Positions 39,701 to 44,444 of a stretch of DNA of 64,000 nt are shown here, piece by piece (position 1 is the first letter of the stretch; every line of letters begins with the position of its first letter). The stretch spans positions 10,193,501 to 10,257,500 of the forward strand of contig OX387610.1 in assembly GCA_947568835.1 (NCBI GenBank), given 5' to 3'. The notes under the pieces are model-generated. The model was given only the letters and a program-made list of their open reading frames with translations, had not been told where the DNA came from and did not search any database. Position numbers and translations under genes: made by a program. This DNA is from Protonemura montana (Eukaryota; Arthropoda; Insecta; Plecoptera; Nemouridae).

Positions 39701-41163
39701 AGAGAAGCGTGAACTTCTCGCTCGATTTCCGATGGAAATGTTTGCTGCTTCGTGTTCGTGATCGAAACGTGACATCACATTCAACTACTTTATGCACGTG
39801 CATTTTTCAACAAGTAACTCGTGTTACGTTCTTATGACGACAGTCTAAAGTTTTATGAGAAAAACCAGTTTTTAAGCCAAGAATTATTAATATTGGACTT
39901 GTTTGGTGGTAGGTACTCGAATAGGTACTCGGATAGGTACTCGGATAGGTACTTTGATTGCAGTTTGAAGACATTGAGTGCATGATGCCACAGAAAATTG
40001 CCGCATCATCAGGAATAAGAAACGAAAGATGAGGGTGCTTAATTATATTTGTCTTAATAATTTTTTATTAAGAGTTGATTCTATAAATGCAAGTGAATAT
40101 TTTGACTCGTAATCTTGAATAAAATCGGCATTTATGTGTGTTTTACCGACATTAAACAAAGTACTGTGATGAATTCGACAGCTCATTGTTGCTGAAAATT
40201 ATAGTTATTTAATACATTTGTTTAAGCCATAGACTTGTTTTTTTACAATTATTTAATGCACTTTGTCCACGACCACGATTATTTCACACAAAACGGATGA
40301 TTCATTGACATTTTCCTGCTAAAAATGCCTACTGAACTCTTGGACCTACCTCAAAGAATAGGTTAGTTATTTTCACTGTAACTCATTTCCCCTTCCGCCT
40401 TCCAGCTATTGATACTTTCAATTTCGGTCAATCTTGCACTGGCACAATTAAAATCAATGATAACGATCTCAATAACCAGAATTTGAAAGCGATACTAGTA
40501 TCGAGTTTAAGATACACGACCTCAACTTCAGACCCTGTGGGTCATCAAATCAGATATTGCAAAATGTTCATGCAACATAGAATTGTTTGATACTAACATG
40601 TAGATAAAAATAAAGGTATCGTTGTTTGTAATATCTTTGGGTTTATAGTCAGTCAGTTCTAGACCTAATGTGACACGTTCTGCTGAGCAAACGTGATTGC
40701 AACTCCATGAAGTAGGGGTCGCTACCACCAGATAGCGCGTGCGGTTGCCCATTAAAAAAATACTCTACAGTTTAATAACTCTGACTCAAAATATCGAAGC
40801 ATGTTTGTTAATAGTTGACGTTAGCACTTATGAAATTATTTGAGAGGATTGCAGGTTTAAATGTGAGTAATCTGTGGGATATAATAAAATACATTTATGC
40901 AATTCTTGATGAACGGTAACTCCAACTGGTACAACTACCATTTTTGTCGGTATATTGGTTGATATATCGGTATGTATCACAAAGATAGTTACATACCAGC
41001 ACTGGGACTTTGACTAAGTCTATGAACCCAAAGGTACCTAAAAGATAAAAAAATATAAAAATATCTTACCTTCTCCATCTCTCCGGCAAAAGTCGCCATC
41101 TATCAGAGATTCAGATCCGTCTTCTCGAATATCCTCCCAGCATCTTCACTGGACCACAGAACA
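484..41163 (-). CDS. Myo15: Class XV unconventional myosin (whole locus, 3' end outside window)
   Basis: Joined coding exons on the minus strand, 5' to 3': 41070-41099 (coding part), 27798-27908, 14745-14833, 14163-14226, 13697-13806, 12978-13265, 12175-12352, 11236-11514, 10343-10672, 9728-10015, 8924-9081, 8273-8491, 7493-7829, 6582-6875, 5766-5940, 4836-5013, 4135-4286, 3473-3634, 2987-3222, 2390-2598, 1744-1881, 1277-1438, 484-744. Every junction is GT-AG and every phase matches, giving about 1482 residues before the left edge. Domain order is SH3-like N-terminus, motor (P-loop GESGSGKT at 165-172, switch [10 protein letters not shown] at 215-223, switch II DIFGFE at 440-445), three IQ motifs, MyTH4, FERM F1-like, low-complexity linker. 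In the motor the TEDS-rule position holds Glu388, the expected acidic type. Class XV myosins are actin motors that carry cargo to filopodium or stereocilium tips. The class call rests on motor and MyTH4 sequence; class VII is the main alternative. The SH3, second MyTH4 and FERM expected in this class would lie to the left of the window. Confidence 0.93.
1277..1438 (-). CDS. Myo15: Myo15 exon: tail linker
   Basis: It encodes [20 protein letters not shown], then [20 protein letters not shown]. It is acidic and probably disordered. The acceptor is aacttatag, the donor CCAAG|GTCAGT, phase 2 in and 2 out. Confidence 0.8.
1744..1881 (-). CDS. Myo15: Myo15 exon: tail linker
   Basis: It encodes [20 protein letters not shown], then [18 protein letters not shown]. 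It is predicted helical and charged; no domain is recognised. The acceptor is tgcgtttcag, the donor AACAGCAG|GTAGAT, phase 2 in and 2 out. Confidence 0.82.
2390..2598 (-). CDS. Myo15: Myo15 exon: charged tail linker
   Basis: It encodes [20 protein letters not shown], then [14 protein letters not shown]. The sequence is polar and Arg/Ser-rich with no recognised fold. The acceptor is ttccatttag, the donor TCACACAG|GTGAGTG, exit phase 2. Frame continuity on both sides supports it. Confidence 0.83.
2680..2790 (+). repeat. Dispersed repeat family, fragment in a Myo15 intron
   Basis: The sequence gcgctgattttaaactatc and aggtggagacaccgtc matches the 45.9 kb copy (gcgctgatgttaaaccgtc, ggtgaagacaccgtc). 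Confidence 0.5.
2987..3222 (-). CDS. Myo15: Myo15 exon: end of F1 and proline-rich linker
   Basis: It begins [18 protein letters not shown] and becomes low-complexity, with [18 protein letters not shown] near the end, candidate SH3-binding sequence. The acceptor is cctccctacag, the donor CAGCCG|GTGAGT, exit phase 0. Confidence 0.87.
3473..3634 (-). CDS. Myo15: Myo15 exon: FERM F1 (ubiquitin-like) lobe
   Basis: It encodes [20 protein letters not shown], then [16 protein letters not shown] beta-hairpin followed by a helix ([11 protein letters not shown]) and GWxVSL fits a FERM F1 / RA-like fold. The F2 and F3 lobes do not follow directly, as in other class XV tails. The acceptor is ttgtttcag, the donor AACG|GTAAGG. 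Confidence 0.88.
3704..4085 (+). mobile_element. 5S-derived SINE, full length, diverged
   Basis: A 5S rRNA-like head (cgtgagatcaccgaaattaa, then gatgggcgac) is followed by the SINE body (gaccagttctg, cttgacagcatggatttgtg), the ggctacgtgctggcacctgg block and a tail with cattagaccc and caaaacagtgc. It fills most of the 500 bp Myo15 intron 3635-4134 and lies antisense to the gene. Confidence 0.85.
4135..4286 (-). CDS. Myo15: Myo15 exon: end of MyTH4 and start of FERM F1
   Basis: It encodes [20 protein letters not shown], then [20 protein letters not shown] and LHFADG. [20 protein letters not shown] marks the MyTH4-FERM join. The acceptor is tgtgttccag, the donor GCTGACG|GTAAGC, exit phase 1. 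Confidence 0.93.
4836..5013 (-). CDS. Myo15: Myo15 exon: MyTH4 core
   Basis: It encodes [20 protein letters not shown], then [20 protein letters not shown] and [10 protein letters not shown]. LRDEIxCQLxxQT and GWxLMxxCLxxFPPS are diagnostic MyTH4 motifs. The acceptor is gttcctttag, the donor CACGG|GTAAGG, exit phase 2. Confidence 0.95.
5766..5940 (-). CDS. Myo15: Myo15 exon: MyTH4 domain
   Basis: It encodes [20 protein letters not shown], then [15 protein letters not shown] and LGDYIVNKG. The pattern of a hydrophobic helix followed by RFMxD is typical of MyTH4, which binds microtubules or partner tails. The acceptor is tttccacag, the donor AACAAAG|GTAGGC, exit phase 1. Confidence 0.93.
6582..6875 (-). 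CDS. Myo15: Myo15 exon: post-IQ helix and start of MyTH4
   Basis: A charged helix ([20 protein letters not shown]) leads into [17 protein letters not shown] and ends at [10 protein letters not shown], the opening of a MyTH4 domain (KFxxxYFx). The helix is short, so a long dimerising coiled coil is unlikely in this segment. The acceptor is cttcaaaag and the donor TTCAAG|GTATAGG; both ends phase 0. Confidence 0.93.
7018..7045 (+). repeat. Microsatellite (tagtaa)n
   Basis: Four to five units of tagtaa occur in the Myo15 intron between the IQ exon and the next. Confidence 0.8.
7493..7829 (-). CDS. Myo15: Myo15 exon: end of motor and three IQ motifs
   Basis: The head ends with [17 protein letters not shown]. 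Three IQ-like light-chain sites follow: [35 protein letters not shown] and [17 protein letters not shown]. Three sites imply a moderate lever arm that binds calmodulin-type chains. The acceptor is ctctccag (first base A at 7829), the donor CTCAAG|GTTAGTG, exit phase 0. Confidence 0.95.
8273..8491 (-). CDS. Myo15: Myo15 exon: SH1 helix and converter
   Basis: It encodes [37 protein letters not shown] and [13 protein letters not shown]. These are the FVRCIKPN and LRYxGMLxTIRIRxxGYP hallmarks of the force-transducing part of the head. The acceptor is ttttgactccag and the donor CACAG|GTTAGT, phase 2 in and 2 out. Confidence 0.96.
8924..9081 (-). CDS. Myo15: Myo15 exon: loop 2 and helix before the converter
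   Basis: It encodes [17 protein letters not shown], then [18 protein letters not shown]. The TVAxxFxxSLxxL motif of myosin heads is clear. Loop 2 is short and moderately basic. The acceptor is gccttgcag, the donor GCAAA|GTAAGAC, exit phase 2. Confidence 0.95.
9235..9285 (+). repeat. Microsatellite tract
   Basis: tgtgtt units pass into gatttt units in a Myo15 intron. Confidence 0.75.
9728..10015 (-). CDS. Myo15: Myo15 exon: motor, actin-binding cleft
   Basis: It encodes [20 protein letters not shown], then [18 protein letters not shown] and [11 protein letters not shown] followed by [10 protein letters not shown]. FPxATDxxFLxKCHYxH is shared with class XV motors. Both ends are phase 0; the acceptor is ttttctag and the donor ATTCCT|GTAAGT. 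Confidence 0.96.
10343..10672 (-). CDS. Myo15: Myo15 exon: switch II and relay
   Basis: It encodes 110 residues including [17 protein letters not shown], switch [10 protein letters not shown] and [16 protein letters not shown]. The Glu 16 residues before DAFAK satisfies the TEDS rule, so this head would not need phosphorylation at that site. Both ends are phase 0. Confidence 0.96.
10783..10845 (+). repeat. Degenerate 5S-like head
   Basis: The sequence gttaagcaacagtgtgctgg, followed by caggttttggatggttgac, matches the internal promoter part of the 5S-derived head. Further decayed pieces may extend to about 11095 (tagttgggtgatcaca). Confidence 0.6.
11236..11514 (-). CDS. Myo15: Myo15 exon: motor, 50 kDa upper region
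   Basis: It encodes [20 protein letters not shown], then [13 protein letters not shown] and [14 protein letters not shown] and the YxxDGE/DF region match class XV heads. Both ends are phase 0. The acceptor is cctccgcag and the donor ACCACG|GTACG. Confidence 0.95.
12175..12352 (-). CDS. Myo15: Myo15 exon: motor
   Basis: It encodes [20 protein letters not shown] then [14 protein letters not shown] and ends FYLNQ. YLLEKSR and ERNYHVFYE are class-wide head motifs. A pyrimidine tract (ttttttccccccag) forms the acceptor; the donor is CAG|GTATGA in phase 0. Confidence 0.96.
12418..12716 (+). repeat. Two decayed 5S-like heads
   Basis: At 12418-12475, ggttaagtaatacagtgttg precedes tgggtgggtgaccgccg. 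At 12607-12716, gggtgaccaccgagccg and then actgaagttaagcagcaatg with gtgggtaaccac. The spacing suggests an old multi-head copy. Confidence 0.5.
12978..13265 (-). CDS. Myo15: Myo15 exon: P-loop and switch I
   Basis: It contains the ATP-binding P-loop [10 protein letters not shown] and switch [10 protein letters not shown], with [20 protein letters not shown] intact, so the nucleotide pocket looks functional. The exon spans short-isoform residues 135-231. The acceptor is ctcttttttcag and the donor AAGAA|GTGAGTG, phase 2 in and 2 out. Confidence 0.97.
13697..13806 (-). CDS. Myo15: Myo15 exon: motor, purine-binding region
   Basis: It encodes [20 protein letters not shown] and then [14 protein letters not shown] is the purine-binding loop of the myosin head. 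The acceptor is cctctgcag, the donor CCACC|GTAAGC, phase 0 in and 2 out. Confidence 0.95.
14163..14226 (-). CDS. Myo15: Myo15 exon: motor
   Basis: A 64-base exon encodes [20 protein letters not shown] and a final Tyr, an almost universal myosin head segment. The acceptor is gcttgcag and the donor ATCTAC|GTAAGT, with phase 2 in and phase 0 out. Confidence 0.95.
14745..14833 (-). CDS. Myo15: Myo15 exon: start of motor domain
   Basis: The acceptor is ggtttacag and the donor is CTCTC|GTAAGTCG. The frame reads [11 protein letters not shown], then [10 protein letters not shown]; the last Ser codon is completed in the next exon. NG-x-EDM-x-L is the conserved entry to the myosin head in the VII/XV group. 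Entry is phase 0 and exit phase 2. The other two frames give a stop or do not continue into the next exon. Confidence 0.92.
16850..17035 (-). repeat. Minisatellite, about 45 bp unit
   Basis: Units include gagttgctatctccaagaaa and gccatgtttgcatgggcaaa, repeated about three times, ending in tttgagatggccactctctg. In reverse it matches the 51.5 kb array. A B-box-like ggaatcgaacgtgg (reversed) lies just left, at 16767. Confidence 0.75.
17862..18115 (+). repeat. 5S-derived SINE, 3' part, decayed
   Basis: Pieces of the SINE 3' half are visible: acaggagtatgg, ggtaccagggtacattcc, ctgacactatcaaacaagcc and aaaacagtgcatcgttaaac. It abuts the donor of the candidate exon 18128-18667. Confidence 0.6.
18128..18667 (-). 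CDS. Candidate alternative first coding exon of Myo15 (180 codons)
   Basis: The open frame runs from a TGA at 18736 to a donor at 18127 (AGT then GTAGGTTGAG), with the first ATG at 18667 (A at -3). It leaves in phase 0, the phase needed to join exon 14745-14833 at the edge of the motor. A transcript starting here would skip the SH3-like N-terminal exon. The product is polar and Ser/Asn-rich, ending in an Arg-rich then Ser-rich stretch ([17 protein letters not shown]) and a short hydrophobic segment ([12 protein letters not shown]). The Arg/Ser-rich C-terminal part and the AGT|GTA donor context resemble the 30996-32057 exon, but similarity is weak. No family is recognised. It may instead be an unexpressed open frame. 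Confidence 0.4.
21210..21580 (+). repeat. Dispersed repeat family, two pieces
   Basis: The sequence gagatggtaacacgtagtta and ggatgccacttgatggcgc, then acgacggtaactccatctag, match the family at 42489 and 40916. It leads into the tRNA-SINE copy at 21600, the same association as at 42.8-43.1 kb. Confidence 0.45.
21600..21735 (+). repeat. tRNA-SINE copy with fold-back tail
   Basis: A reversed tail piece (ttgctatgcgcggggtattt) is followed by a tRNA 3' half with B-box (ggggttcgattcc) and a forward tail (gcatcaatttttgaaaggtt, gttcctaataatg). Confidence 0.6.
22310..22430 (+). repeat. tRNA-SINE tail fold-back, diverged
   Basis: A left arm (ttggaacacagctaccgtct, tgtgatgccc) is mirrored by a right arm (tatcactttttgagaggg, gaagtgttcctaataata). 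The arms are imperfect, suggesting an older copy of the 54.6 kb structure. Confidence 0.6.
22430..22560 (+). repeat. Dispersed repeat family, copy
   Basis: The sequence ttaggtttatagagagtctc, cagcgctaatgtaaacgcta and gctaggtggagtcaccatcg follows the tRNA-SINE tail at 22310. Confidence 0.5.
22920..23035 (+). repeat. Short dispersed repeat with inverted ends
   Basis: The sequence catggcaacaaccaatcaca and tgcagtgaaagtcagctgtt is matched at 56887-56935 (catggcgacttccaatcata, tgcagtgaaattcagatgtt). Ends agttaaat and tgagttaaac look like weak terminal inverted repeats. Confidence 0.5.
23721..24045 (+). mobile_element. 5S-derived SINE
   Basis: Head (gatgggtgaccatcatacac), body (gaccagttctgttcgggaga, cctcttgacagcatcgg) and 3' block (aggctacgtgccggcacc, cattaaaccagtgccgcagg) are all present, with an internal deletion before the 3' block. 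Confidence 0.85.
24143..24243. repeat. Imperfect inverted repeat
   Basis: Arms cattaacatagaggcacaaa and cttgtgcctcatggttaaca pair with a few mismatches across about 55 bases. It is MITE-like or a simple hairpin; no second copy was seen. Confidence 0.45.
24678..24773. repeat. MITE-like palindrome
   Basis: Inverted arms ctttttaaactgggttttga and tcaaagcccagtttaaaaag enclose about 48 bases. The right arm continues into tttttgtcaaaa and gacatgagtctaaaaacca, which recur at 63203-63252. Confidence 0.65.
26384..26690 (+). mobile_element. 5S-derived SINE lacking its head
   Basis: It starts in the body (gggagaaaggttgtaaggg) and continues through tatcaacctctagacagaat, gctacgtgccgacaccgag and the tail aaaacagtgcgtcgttaaac. 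It is 5'-truncated. Confidence 0.8.
27798..27908 (-). CDS. Myo15: Myo15 exon: SH3-like N-terminal domain
   Basis: This exon of 37 codons, phase 0 to phase 0, starts after a tcgttccag acceptor and ends AAAG|GTAGGCG. It encodes [11 protein letters not shown] then [20 protein letters not shown], the small beta-barrel that precedes the motor in class VII and XV myosins. It is isolated by a 13 kb intron downstream and a 3 kb (to 30996) or 13 kb (to 41070) intron upstream. Because both ends are phase 0 it can be skipped without a frameshift. Confidence 0.92.
28030..28160 (+). repeat. 5S-SINE tail fragment
   Basis: Only the 3' end is recognisable (gttgtcaaatcattgagtcg, then ttaaacacaac and caatcaa). 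Confidence 0.5.
28325..28580 (+). repeat. Three tandem 5S-like heads without a SINE body
   Basis: Three successive head units occur with about 90 bp spacing: one ending gatgggtgacaaccgaatgg, a second with cgattctagtgagatcaccg, a third with gcagttaagcaacactgcgc and ending gatgggtggtc. No body follows. Confidence 0.75.
30834..30915 (+). repeat. Short tandem repeat, 18-19 bp unit
   Basis: About four units of cctggaaataagcc(a/g)gg lie in the intron just downstream of the donor of exon 30996-32057. They keep a minus-strand frame open by chance. Confidence 0.75.
30996..32057 (-). CDS. Myo15: Alternative long N-terminal exon of Myo15 (354 codons)
   Basis: A single open exon of 1062 bases starts at ATG 32057, has an in-frame TGA 14 codons upstream, and ends at a strong donor (AGT then GTAAGTTGG) exactly in phase 0. 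It can therefore splice in frame to the SH3-like exon 27798-27908. The product is basic and Ser/Thr-rich, with clusters such as KKSRRRS and [11 protein letters not shown], and an acidic patch around residues 225-250 ([10 protein letters not shown]). No folded domain is recognised. Vertebrate MYO15A also has a long, poorly conserved N-terminal extension from one large alternative exon. A possible acceptor (cctttttag) lies at 32074-32075, 16 bases upstream of the ATG, so the ATG may follow a spliced 5'UTR. Assignment to Myo15 is inferred from strand, position and phase; a separate small gene is the alternative. Confidence 0.62.
35153..35212 (-). repeat. 5S-SINE tail fragment, reversed
   Basis: The sequence gttgtttaacgacgccctgt and ttgacaaccggcccc is the reverse complement of the SINE tail. 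It is the left member of a three-piece cluster. Confidence 0.65.
35306..35522 (+). mobile_element. 5S-derived SINE with a large internal deletion
   Basis: A head start (gtgttggaaacacaagttct) jumps to the body (cttgttgtatcgagttgtac), then aagctacgtgccggcaccgg and the tail. The inner head and most of the body are missing. Confidence 0.7.
35549..35758 (-). mobile_element. 5S-derived SINE, 3'-truncated, reversed
   Basis: In reverse orientation the body (cgttccttccgaaggacggt, ccgtcgagaggttgataagc) and head (cctatccaaaacatgacccg, tttggtgatctcacgaacg) are intact, but the 3' block is absent. It faces the preceding plus copy. Confidence 0.8.
38035..38815 (-). repeat. Tandem array of tRNA-like 70 bp units (about 11 copies)
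   Basis: Units start at 38041 and every 70 bases to 38741 (ctcctgaatgcaaggcagac and variants); the last unit carries an insertion and decays. On the minus strand each unit has a B-box-like ggtttgatcc, a T-arm-like ccagg/cctgg pairing and gtctgccttgcattcagg, as in tRNA-derived insect SINE heads. The A-box is degenerate. No SINE tail separates the units. Confidence 0.9.
39912..39955 (+). repeat. Tandem 12 bp repeat
   Basis: Four units of ggtactcggata occur in a row, the last degenerating to ggtactttgatt. Confidence 0.8.
40620..41035 (+). repeat. Dispersed repeat family, degenerate copies
   Basis: The sequence atatctttgggtttatagtc at 40620 recurs at 42489-42510 and, reversed, near 46190 and 41025. 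A second block (gaacggtaactccaactggt) recurs as ggtaactccatctagta at 21470. The element type is unknown. Confidence 0.5.
41070..41163 (-). CDS. Myo15: Myo15 exon with 5'UTR and start codon (short isoform)
   Basis: On the minus strand a clean acceptor (tctgttgcag) precedes 94 bases that end at a strong donor (AAG then GTAAGATAT). The ATG at 41099 is preceded directly by two in-frame stops (TGA TAG), so it is the first usable start in its frame. It encodes ten residues, [10 protein letters not shown], and leaves in phase 0, which fits the phase-0 start of exon 27798-27908 and yields the junction [13 protein letters not shown]. The acceptor implies at least one further noncoding first exon at higher coordinates, which I could not locate. 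Coding starts at 41099; the rest is 5'UTR. Confidence 0.8.
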
Positions 41164-41548
41164 CTGCAACAGACAGGCACAAAATAAACTTGTTAATTCT
41201 AAGAATCACATCGAACAAATCTATGAAATCAAGTGAAACCATGCAGATTCCTTTATACAAGGGCAAGACGCTGTTTAGGATGATTCTGCAGTTAGTCATT
41301 TTCATGCAAATCATCGGCAACAAGTGGCCTAGTTGAGAGGAAATCGCAATTTCCCACGCCGTATTACATTTCATGGTTTTCCCGCATACCGCTCCTTGCA
41401 CAAAGTGCATTCTCAATTTGCTAAGCCGATTCTTAGAGATCTGGTGCATTATACATTGCATGTTAAGACATGCAACATTGTGGTGAGGAAGAATTAAGTT
41501 TCTTAAAGACGAATATTCGGTCACGAGTTATTAAAAGACGTGCTAATT

Positions 41549-41775
41549 TGGAAACACCGGTTCTCGTGAGATCACCGACGTTAAGCAACAATGCGCTGGG
41601 TCAGGTATTGTATGGGTGACCACCGAACGGTTTGGCGTGTTGGAAACATCGGCTCTCTTGATATCACGGAAGTTAAGCAACACTGCGTTGGGTCAGGTAT
41701 TAGACGGGTGACCACCGAATGGTATGTCTTGTTAGAAACACCGGTTCTCATGAGCGGTTAGTTATTGGATTGGTG
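41549..41775 (+). repeat. Tandem 5S-like heads (two full, one partial)
   Basis: Units begin ggaaacaccggttctcgtga (41550), ggaaacatcggctctcttga (41642) and gaaacaccggttctcatgag (about 41735), a period of about 92 bp. Each full unit carries aagttaagcaac or gacgttaagcaac and gggtgaccaccgaa. The last unit is broken and no body follows. Confidence 0.85.
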
Positions 41776-42488
41776 CAGTCCCGTTCCGAAGAGTGGTTAG
41801 GTTTTTTAACATGTTGGGAATCTTGGACCTCTGCATAAGGTTTCCTCGCTTAAAGGTTAGCCCAGGTTTTAACCGGGCTTTTGTGGGCTTGTCGATGCGA
41901 TTTCTTCCAGAATCATTCTTGATTGGCTAGAAGGGACCGCGTGCGTGTTCCTCCAAGATCTCATCGAAGAACTGGAATGGACTGTGGATTCATTTGAATT
42001 GTTCTGATTTAACTTGGGTTTGCTACTTTGTTATGTTAGGCAAGATTCCGTGATGGTCTGTAATTGATCCACGTATCTTGTATGTTTAATAGGAGGAATG
42101 CGTAGAGGATATCGGATCATTATTTTTCTGCATTTAATAAATTGTTTTGCACGGCTTTTGTGTTGTCAGCCTGATAGAATAGCTTTTGAGCATTATACAT
42201 AGCTTTCGTCGCAGCTCGGATGAAAATATAAGTACCTACCTGAATGGCTGTCACCATAGAGATTAGTTTCTAGCTGGAAGTTATTTTTTCGCTTATTTCA
42301 AATTGCAGGAAGATTCATTCTTAATTTCCATGTTTTATCAGACACGAAAACAAAAACAGCAAAATATAAAGATGGTTCTCATGTATAATTGACAGACAGA
42401 AAACTCCGGTAAGCAAATAATCAAAACTCAAAAACACCACAAAATTTGCACCATATTAGCATAACCTTCATAAATGTTAACCTTATAT

Positions 42489-42605
42489 CGCTTATATCTT
42501 TGGGTTTATAGTTTTTGGCCAGTCACAGCGCCAATGTTAAGCCAATGGCTAAACACTCTGCAGTGTCCAACACGTGGTAACGGCAGTAGCCACCCGAAAG
42601 AGCTT
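42489..42605 (+). repeat. Dispersed repeat family, copy
   Basis: It shares tatctttgggtttatag, cacagcgccaatgttaa and gtggtaacggcagtagccac with the reversed copy at 46080-46205 and with 21228-21325. Confidence 0.6.
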
Positions 42606-42807
42606 GTGGTACCTAATCCATTTTTAAAATATCAAAATATTAATACAATATTTATCAGTCTTTGAAGTCAACATAAATAAAAATTAATTGTTCGAAAACC
42701 ACTCTCAAATTCGAGTAATCTGCGAGATATAACGATAATACATAACGGCATAACATTAAATGACTGTCATTCTCATCAAATACACTAAAATCGTCTCAAG
42801 AAGCCAG

Positions 42808-42968
42808 TGTCCAAGTAGCTCAATGGTTCAGAGCAACACCCGCGATAAGTGGAGATCGAGGTTTGAGTCAACGTTTGAGCATCAATTTTTGAGACGGTTA
42901 TAGTGTTGATAATAATAAAATACCCCGCGCATTGCAAGCTTTTGCAATTTAAATAAGATTTCATCCTA
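42808..42968 (+). mobile_element. tRNA-derived SINE
   Basis: A tRNA-like head has an A-box (gtagctcaatggttcagagc) and a B-box-like gaggtttgagtc, followed by a unique tail (gcatcaatttttgagacggt, then ataccccgcgcattgcaagc). The tail recurs at 21600, 22310 and 54578. Anticodon-arm pairing is poor, so it is not a tRNA gene. Confidence 0.7.
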
Positions 42969-43095
42969 AAACGGCGAATCCATCTTTGGGTACCTTCCAA
43001 TTTGTGTCGCTATAGTAGTCAATCAGTCCGCATTTCCGACAAATATAGTTTGACATCAGCGCTGGGTCTCTGACTATGCTAATAAACCCAATGCT
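42969..43095 (-). repeat. Dispersed repeat family, reversed copy next to the tRNA-SINE
   Basis: In reverse it reads gggtttattagcatagtcag, then cagcgctgatgtcaaac, and ends gatggattcgccgttt. It directly follows the 42808 tRNA-SINE, so the two may be parts of one element. Confidence 0.5.
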
Positions 43096-43840
43096 TATGT
43101 AATCCTTGAATCGGGGCTGGATTATGCAAGGCACAAAGACCCTCGCATATTTAAAAGCAAGGATGAACGTGCGCACGATCATTCCTCAGACTCGAGCAGT
43201 AAATATGATCTTATATATAGTTGCGTAATTCCAGGCGTTGCATCTGAAGCTCGTGCAAGGAAGAGCAAGTCTCGATTTCATTATTTCGTCGATTGTTATC
43301 GTTATTGTTAAGACACGAGAGTTGCATAACAATTGTTGGTATATTATTAGATAGAGTAATAGATGTGTGTCCCAATGTAAGAAAAATGCATTGTTTTCGA
43401 TTCGAATATGGCGTGCATTTCTGGTTTGGCTTTCTCGATGACCTATATATGGTATATGTATGCATGTATTGATTGGATTTGCAATATATTAATTATTAAT
43501 TTTAATTTAAACAAGTAGCAACTGCCAGTTAATCAGGAAGTGAATATTAATTTCCCAAGATATATCACTAGTGCCTTCTTAAATTGCAATGATGAAAACA
43601 TTATTGCCTTCGATTTTTGTGTTTGACACATATATTTTATGGAATTGTAAATACAATTTATGAAAGCTTAAAGTTATCTAAATTAAATTTCTTTAAGCTC
43701 GTAAATGTGGTCAAAGCTTTCAGTTCACACTTAAATCTAGCAAAAAAAATATACATAGCTTGAAATACGATAAAATAAACCAATAACACTTAGTGTTTGG
43801 TCGTTTTTGCTAAATTATCCTTCAGTTACGATCGATTCGG

Positions 43841-43900
43841 GGTTCACCGAAGTTAAGCAACACAGCGCTGGGTCAGATATTGGATGATTGACCATAATAA
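43841..43900 (+). repeat. Single 5S-like head fragment
   Basis: The sequence ttcaccgaagttaagcaaca and cagcgctgggtcagatattg, then gatgattgacca, is a partial head with no body. Confidence 0.7.
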
Positions 43901-44444
43901 ATGTGGGTTCTAGAGAGAGGTTGCGGGGATTGAAGTTAGTGAATACTCAATTAATCGTCTTGCATCAGTCTAATTCTAGCCTACCTCAACCTTCCCCCCT
44001 CCCAAAAAAAAGCAAAAAAAATTCCTAGTAGTTACCAATACAAATTCCTAAAATTATTATCCTCACAAAAGCTATGACACACTTTTTTGAACACAAAAGC
44101 AGCAATAAAATCCTTCAACCATGATTTTAAATTCGCATTGAATACGCAATATTTATCACGAATCGACGCAACTTTTTTAACAATCCGCAAAGCAATGTTG
44201 ACCAAAAACATATCTGACAATAAAACACCGCACATTTCGTGCTCCCGTGAAAGTAATTGCTATGGATTTAATTAGCTGAACACGAATGCAGTGCGGTTGA
44301 TAAAGGCTGTTCGCTAACAATGAGGCTTGTGGGAGTTTTTCAAAAGTGGGAGGCACACAATAAAATTGTTTTGTCAGGCTCGAGGTGTTTAAGCCGATCC
44401 GTCCTTCGCTCCCCGCAAAAGAGTAGCTTGCTTAGCAGTTCATG

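Larger units (their letters stand above)
32058..41069 (-). other. Myo15: 5' intron of Myo15 (short isoform)
   Basis: It contains a 5S-SINE tail fragment near 33885-33908, an (att)n tract near 33495-33515, a three-piece SINE cluster at 35153-35758, the 70 bp tRNA-like array at 38035-38815, a 12 bp tandem repeat at 39912-39955 and dispersed-repeat copies at 40620-41035. Region 37590-37765 is somewhat GC-richer with a 65-codon open frame, but I see no splice or family evidence there. Otherwise it is AT-rich and featureless. Confidence 0.5.

Noticed and set aside
41111..41524. 137-codon minus-strand frame overlapping the first Myo15 exon
   Set aside because: It reads through the exon acceptor in another frame. 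The spliced exon with ATG 41099 and tandem upstream stops explains the signal better.
41549..41775. Functional 5S rRNA genes in tandem
   Set aside because: Units are about 92 bp rather than about 120 bp, lack the 5' and 3' ends that form helix I, and match the SINE heads.
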